Assembly (NCBI GenBank): GCA_031256435.1
Contig: JAIRQO010000061.1
Span: forward strand, 1 to 59,300
Direction of reading: 5' to 3'
DNA length: 59,300 nt
From: Cellulomonadaceae bacterium
GTDB lineage: Bacteria > Actinomycetota > Actinomycetes > Actinomycetales > Cellulomonadaceae
The translations under genes and the position numbers were made by a program. Under the pieces are notes generated by a model. That model saw only the letters and a program-made list of their open reading frames with translations. It ran no database searches and was not told the origin of the DNA. This document shows positions 55,668 through 59,300 of this stretch, piece by piece (position 1 is the stretch's first letter; each line of letters opens with the position of its first letter).

Positions 55668-56999
55668 ATGGGACTTATCAGAGCAGCACGCGGCGCCGTT
55701 GGCGGCGTCATGGCAGACCAGTGGAAAGACTTCTTCTATTCGGACGCATTGCCCACGGACATCTTGGTGGCGCGCGGCATGAAGAGGCCGAACGCGCGGA
55801 GTGCCAACGTTCGGGGAGATGACAACATCATCTCCGCCGGTTCGGTGATTGCCGTGGCCAACGGCCAAGCAATGGCCGTGGTGGAGCAAGGCAAGGTAGT
55901 GGAGTTCACTGCCGAACCCGGCGAGTTTGTGTTTGACAACTCCACGGAACCGAGCGTTTTTGCTGGCACCTTGGGCGAGGCGATTGAGAACACCTTTGCC
56001 ACCATGGGCAAACGCTTCACCTTTGGCGGACAACCCGCCACGGACCAGCGCGTGTACTACTTCAACCTGAGGGAAATCACCGGCAACAAGTACGGCACCC
56101 CCTCCCCCATCCCGTTCCGAGTGGTGGACACCAACATTGGCCTGGACATTGACATCTCCATCCGCTGCCACGGCAAGTACTCCTACCGCGTGATGGACCC
56201 CATCCGCCTGTACACCAACGTGACCGGCAACGTGGCGTCCGTGTACCGCACTACGGACCTGGATTCCCAACTCAAGGCCGAGTTGTTGACTGCCTTGCAG
56301 CCTGCCTTTGCACGGATTTCAGCCCAGGGTGTACGCATTTCCGCGCTGCCCGGGCACACCGAGGAAATCGCTGCGGCCCTGCGTGAACTGCTCTCCTCCC
56401 AGTGGGGCGAGTTGCGCGGCATTGAGATGGCCACCTTTGGCATCAAGTCCGTGACGCCCTTGCCCGAGGACGCTGCCCTGATTTCCGATCTCCAACGCCA
56501 GGCCGTCATGCGGAACGCTGACATGGCCGGAGCTGCGTTGGTGGGTGCGCAGGCAGACGCCATGCGGACCGCCGCTGGGAATAACGCCGGAGCCATGATG
56601 GGCTTCCTGGGCATGAACGCCGCCATGAACGCTGGTGGCGCTGCGCAGGCTGGTCAGTTCTTTGACCGTGCCGCCGGTGTTGACGGTGGTGCCGCTGTGC
56701 CAGGCGAGGTGGCAGTGCCCGTGACAGGCGGTGTTGCCGTCCCCGCCGGGGCAGGCGCCGTAGCAGGAACGTGGACCTGCTCCTGCGGTTCTGTGAACAC
56801 GGGGCGTTTCTGCCCGCAGTGTGGCACGGCCATGCCCGCACCCGCCGCTACGTGGATCTGCTCCTGTGGCGAGCGGGAGAACACCGGAAACTTCTGTTCC
56901 TCCTGCGGCGCTGGACGCCCGGACCCCGAGTGGACCTGCACCTGCGGTCACCACAACACCGGTCGCTTCTGCGCCGAGTGCGGGCAACCGCAGGGCTAG
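55668..56999 (+). CDS. SPFH-domain protein (YdjI/virion-core-like) with three C-terminal zinc ribbons
   Basis: The 443-residue protein has an SPFH domain over about residues 20-270 (S-D-A-L-P-T-D-I-L-V-A-R-G ... P-I-P-F-R-V-V-D-T-N-I-G-L-D-I-D-I-S-I-R-C-H-G) typical of YdjI-type proteins. An Ala/Gly-rich linker follows. Three tandem zinc ribbons then repeat the pattern C-x-C-G...C-x2-C-G: one near 370, one near 400 and one at the C-terminus. It has no membrane helix, so it probably binds the membrane surface or a partner. GAACAT lies six bases before the ATG. Confidence 0.8.
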   Translation: MGLIRAARGAVGGVMADQWKDFFYSDALPTDILVARGMKRPNARSANVRGDDNIISAGSVIAVANGQAMAVVEQGKVVEFTAEPGEFVFDNSTEPSVFAGTLGEAIENTFATMGKRFTFGGQPATDQRVYYFNLREITGNKYGTPSPIPFRVVDTNIGLDIDISIRCHGKYSYRVMDPIRLYTNVTGNVASVYRTTDLDSQLKAELLTALQPAFARISAQGVRISALPGHTEEIAAALRELLSSQWGELRGIEMATFGIKSVTPLPEDAALISDLQRQAVMRNADMAGAALVGAQADAMRTAAGNNAGAMMGFLGMNAAMNAGGAAQAGQFFDRAAGVDGGAAVPGEVAVPVTGGVAVPAGAGAVAGTWTCSCGSVNTGRFCPQCGTAMPAPAATWICSCGERENTGNFCSSCGAGRPDPEWTCTCGHHNTGRFCAECGQPQG

Positions 57000-57057
57000 G
57001 TACCCGAGGTTTGCACGGAGTGCCAGGTCCTGGGTGCTTGGCACTCAGGGCTAGGTA

Positions 57058-59300
57058 CTAGGCCTTCTTGCGCGGGAGGCGGAGCGCCACGCTACCGCTT
57101 CCAAGGAAGATCCCCGCAAGAATCACGATGGTGAGGCTTCCACCGGTGAGGGCAAGCATGGGGATGGACGCTGCTGGCGTATCACCCGTGATTTGCAGCC
57201 CCGGCATGGTGCCCTGGTTGACCGTGTTACTGGTGGTGGTGGCAGCCGTGGTTTCCACGGAGGCGCCATCACCCAGAGTGTCAGCATCTCCCGTGGGTGC
57301 AGCACCATTCTCGTCGCCCGTGGCGTACAGGCTCGCGGAGCCGGGTTGCACAAAGAGCGGTTCTGGGTCCACGCACACCTTGGCGGTGGACTCTGCCTCG
57401 GCTACTACGTCATCGCCAACCTGAACGGCTACCACGTTGGTGTAGTTGGTGCTCTCTTGCTCGCCAGTGTCCGTGTTGAACGTGACGCCACACAGGGCCG
57501 GGTTGTCCGTGGGATCGTCAGCGCCCGCCATGGTGACACCGCGGAAGGCCACGTAGTTGAATACCCACGCACCATCGGCGTCATTCCACGCTGCGGAAGC
57601 CTGAGGATCAGCAGCATTCAACTCCACCGGACCGCCAAACTCGGCGTAGGTGTCCGTGATGGTGGCGCGGTCTCCTTCCGCGGTGACGGCAGCCGTTGCC
57701 GGGTCATACACCACGTCAGAGAACAGTTCCACACCCTGGTACAGCACTTGGGCGGAGATCAGCGTGGACGGCGCGGTGGCTCGGTCAGCAGCACTCCAGT
57801 TGAGGGTGACCGTTGCGGTCCCGCCAGCAGGAATGACCGTGTCCTCCGTGGTGAAGGTCAGCGCGGAATCCGAGGAACCGAAGGTGATCTCCTCCATGGG
57901 GATGTCATACACGTTGGGGTTGGTCAGGGTCACTTGACCCGTGGCCACAATGTCCTTGACCGCAGGAACGGCCGTGACGGTCACGGTGAACTCGAAGGGC
58001 GTGCCCTGGCCCCGCACCACGGTCTCAACGGTGTCCTTGTTGATTTCCTTCACAATGGACCAGTCATAGGTCACCGTGTGGGATCCGCTCATGGTCACCT
58101 CAACGGTGGGGTCCACAGCCTCGGGGCCGGGAGGTGGCTCCTCAGTGTTGGAGCACACCCGTGCTGTTTCCTGATCCTCAGCCAGAACAGTGCTGCCGGT
58201 CTTGATAGCAGCCACGTTGGTGTAGGACACCACGGCGTTGGGGTTCACGGTGTCAATACCGTCCATACACACCGGAATGGTGGTCATTGCTGAATCATCA
58301 GCAAAACTTCCGGGAGTGTTGGGCGTGACATCGCCAAGACGCTGCTGGTATTCAAAGCGCTCCACCGTGGAGTACGCGTCCTTCAGGGAGGCGGCCTGGC
58401 TTTCACTCAGGGCTACGGTTTCAACCTTGCCTGACCAGAAGGTGTCCGTCACGTTGACCGCCAGGGGTCCGTTCATCTTGGTGGCGTGCTGCCAGGCGTG
58501 GCTCGCTTCCCCGGTTTCACCATTGGCCATCACCACGGTGAGGGTGACGTCACTAGTACCAACTACGCCTACGGCGTCAATCGTTGCGGTGATTGAATCG
58601 CCCGGTTCCACGGGTGTGGCAAGGACCTCATCAGCAAAGGGCGCCCGGAAAGTGTCCTCGCCCACGGTGATGGAATCAGGGCGGACGCTTTGGCTGTTCA
58701 GCGTGAAGGTTGCCTGGAGGAGATCTCCCACGGTGGCCACGTCACTGCCTGCAGTCAGGACCACGGAGCCGCCCGCAATGAAGTCAGAATCTGCTGCGCG
58801 GCGTGCCTGGACCACCACGGTGTAGTCAAAGAGTTCACCCTCACCCGGGGTCACACTGACAACGCTGCCTTGTTCCAGTTGCTTGGTGACGTTCCACTCC
58901 ACGTTGCCGCGGCTTGACGCGTTGATCACTGGCTCCGATGCCCAGGAGGCGCCCTCCTGGCGGTTCAACACCGAGCAGGAGATGAGATCGTTGTAGCCAA
59001 TGCCGCTCAGCGTAAGGCCGTTCTCTTCGGCGGACATGGTGGGACCGTTCTGGTTGCCGTTAGCAGAGGAACCGATGGACCTACCCTTGGGGTTGTTCCC
59101 ATTGATCACCAGGCACACGGTCTTTTCCGGAACGAAACTCCAGCCGTCTACCGTGCGCTCCGTGATGGCCACCGAACCTGTTTTGGTGATGTCCTCGGGA
59201 GCCTCAAAGGCCCACTTGGCGGTACCGGAGTTGTTAGTGGTGGTAGCACCGGCGGAGAAGAGCTTGAATCCCTTGGCCGATTCTTGGACAGTGGCGTCAA
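57058..59300 (-). CDS. LALTG-anchored surface protein, C-terminal part (5' end beyond the window)
   Basis: The frame stays open to the window edge (a GTG at 59172 is not the true start), so at least 747 residues are present. The region S-G-S-H-T-V-T-Y-D-W-S-I-V-K near the middle matches the repeat-domain start seen twice in the protein at 44663-49963, and further stretches (T-N-V-A-A-I-K, W-N-V-T-K-Q-L) are shared. The end carries a sorting signal L-A-L-T-G, a hydrophobic helix and R-L-P-R-K-K-A. Like its paralogue it is expected to be linked to the wall by a class E sortase. No sortase gene is in the window. Confidence 0.85.
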   Translation of the reverse strand, partial: DATVQESAKGFKLFSAGATTTNNSGTAKWAFEAPEDITKTGSVAITERTVDGWSFVPEKTVCLVINGNNPKGRSIGSSANGNQNGPTMSAEENGLTLSGIGYNDLISCSVLNRQEGASWASEPVINASSRGNVEWNVTKQLEQGSVVSVTPGEGELFDYTVVVQARRAADSDFIAGGSVVLTAGSDVATVGDLLQATFTLNSQSVRPDSITVGEDTFRAPFADEVLATPVEPGDSITATIDAVGVVGTSDVTLTVVMANGETGEASHAWQHATKMNGPLAVNVTDTFWSGKVETVALSESQAASLKDAYSTVERFEYQQRLGDVTPNTPGSFADDSAMTTIPVCMDGIDTVNPNAVVSYTNVAAIKTGSTVLAEDQETARVCSNTEEPPPGPEAVDPTVEVTMSGSHTVTYDWSIVKEINKDTVETVVRGQGTPFEFTVTVTAVPAVKDIVATGQVTLTNPNVYDIPMEEITFGSSDSALTFTTEDTVIPAGGTATVTLNWSAADRATAPSTLISAQVLYQGVELFSDVVYDPATAAVTAEGDRATITDTYAEFGGPVELNAADPQASAAWNDADGAWVFNYVAFRGVTMAGADDPTDNPALCGVTFNTDTGEQESTNYTNVVAVQVGDDVVAEAESTAKVCVDPEPLFVQPGSASLYATGDENGAAPTGDADTLGDGASVETTAATTTSNTVNQGTMPGLQITGDTPAASIPMLALTGGSLTIVILAGIFLGSGSVALRLPRKKA

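Overview
The window is a chromosomal segment of a high-GC actinobacterium. Several features point there: the mtrA-mtrB-lpqB-comF-hpf-secA block, a 24-residue bL37 ribosomal protein gene beside aroA-rsgA-hisN, an IclR-type regulator divergent from leuCD, the lepA-hemW and rpsT-holA neighbourhood, and wall-anchored proteins with LALTG sorting signals. I cannot name a genus. No prophage, complete insertion sequence, CRISPR array, rRNA or tRNA gene was recognised.

Layout. 1-6.55 kb: the end of an SDR gene and a DUF1801 gene, then a segment (DUF1905, MGMT-like protein, MFS exporter, ilvD) bracketed by two long inverted repeats of about 0.96 and 0.73 kb that carry no convincing gene. 6.56-14.3 kb: small membrane proteins, an AbiEi-like remnant, hisN-rsgA-aroA, DoxX, bL37, a degenerate SGNH hydrolase and a HEPN/nucleotidyltransferase pair set among palindromic repeats. 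14.6-25.1 kb (minus strand): secA, hpf, comF, lpqB, mtrB and mtrA (protein export, ribosome hibernation, envelope two-component signalling), and manC. 25.1-28.1 kb: leuD-leuC with a divergent regulator and a perfect palindromic operator. 28.2-34.8 kb: nagA, a secreted HExxHxxGxxH metalloprotease and a GH94 chitobiose phosphorylase, suggesting use of amino-sugar polymers. 34.9-44.4 kb: hemW-lepA, a solitary CbiM/NikM-type protein, an EEP-family hydrolase, rpsT, holA and pepN. 44.7-59.3 kb: two large LALTG-anchored surface proteins (one with a VWA domain, one cut by the window edge), a neutral zinc metallopeptidase, a DHA2 drug exporter, a VanY-type D-alanyl-D-alanine carboxypeptidase and a divergent pair of zinc-ribbon proteins (YdjG-like and SPFH/YdjI-like).

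Two themes cross the window. First, short palindromic repeats are common. One family (GAGATCCTGCGA...CGCAGGATGAC) and a companion (GGTGGTTTCGACC...GGCTCAACCACC) occur between genes, in a terminator loop and, in one case, in frame inside pepN. A separate ~60-bp palindrome occurs three times. Second, many first genes have a [T/C]ANNNT hexamer exactly six bases before the start codon and no Shine-Dalgarno sequence, the signature expected of leaderless mRNAs. All functional statements rest on reading the sequence and on recalled family features; no search was run.
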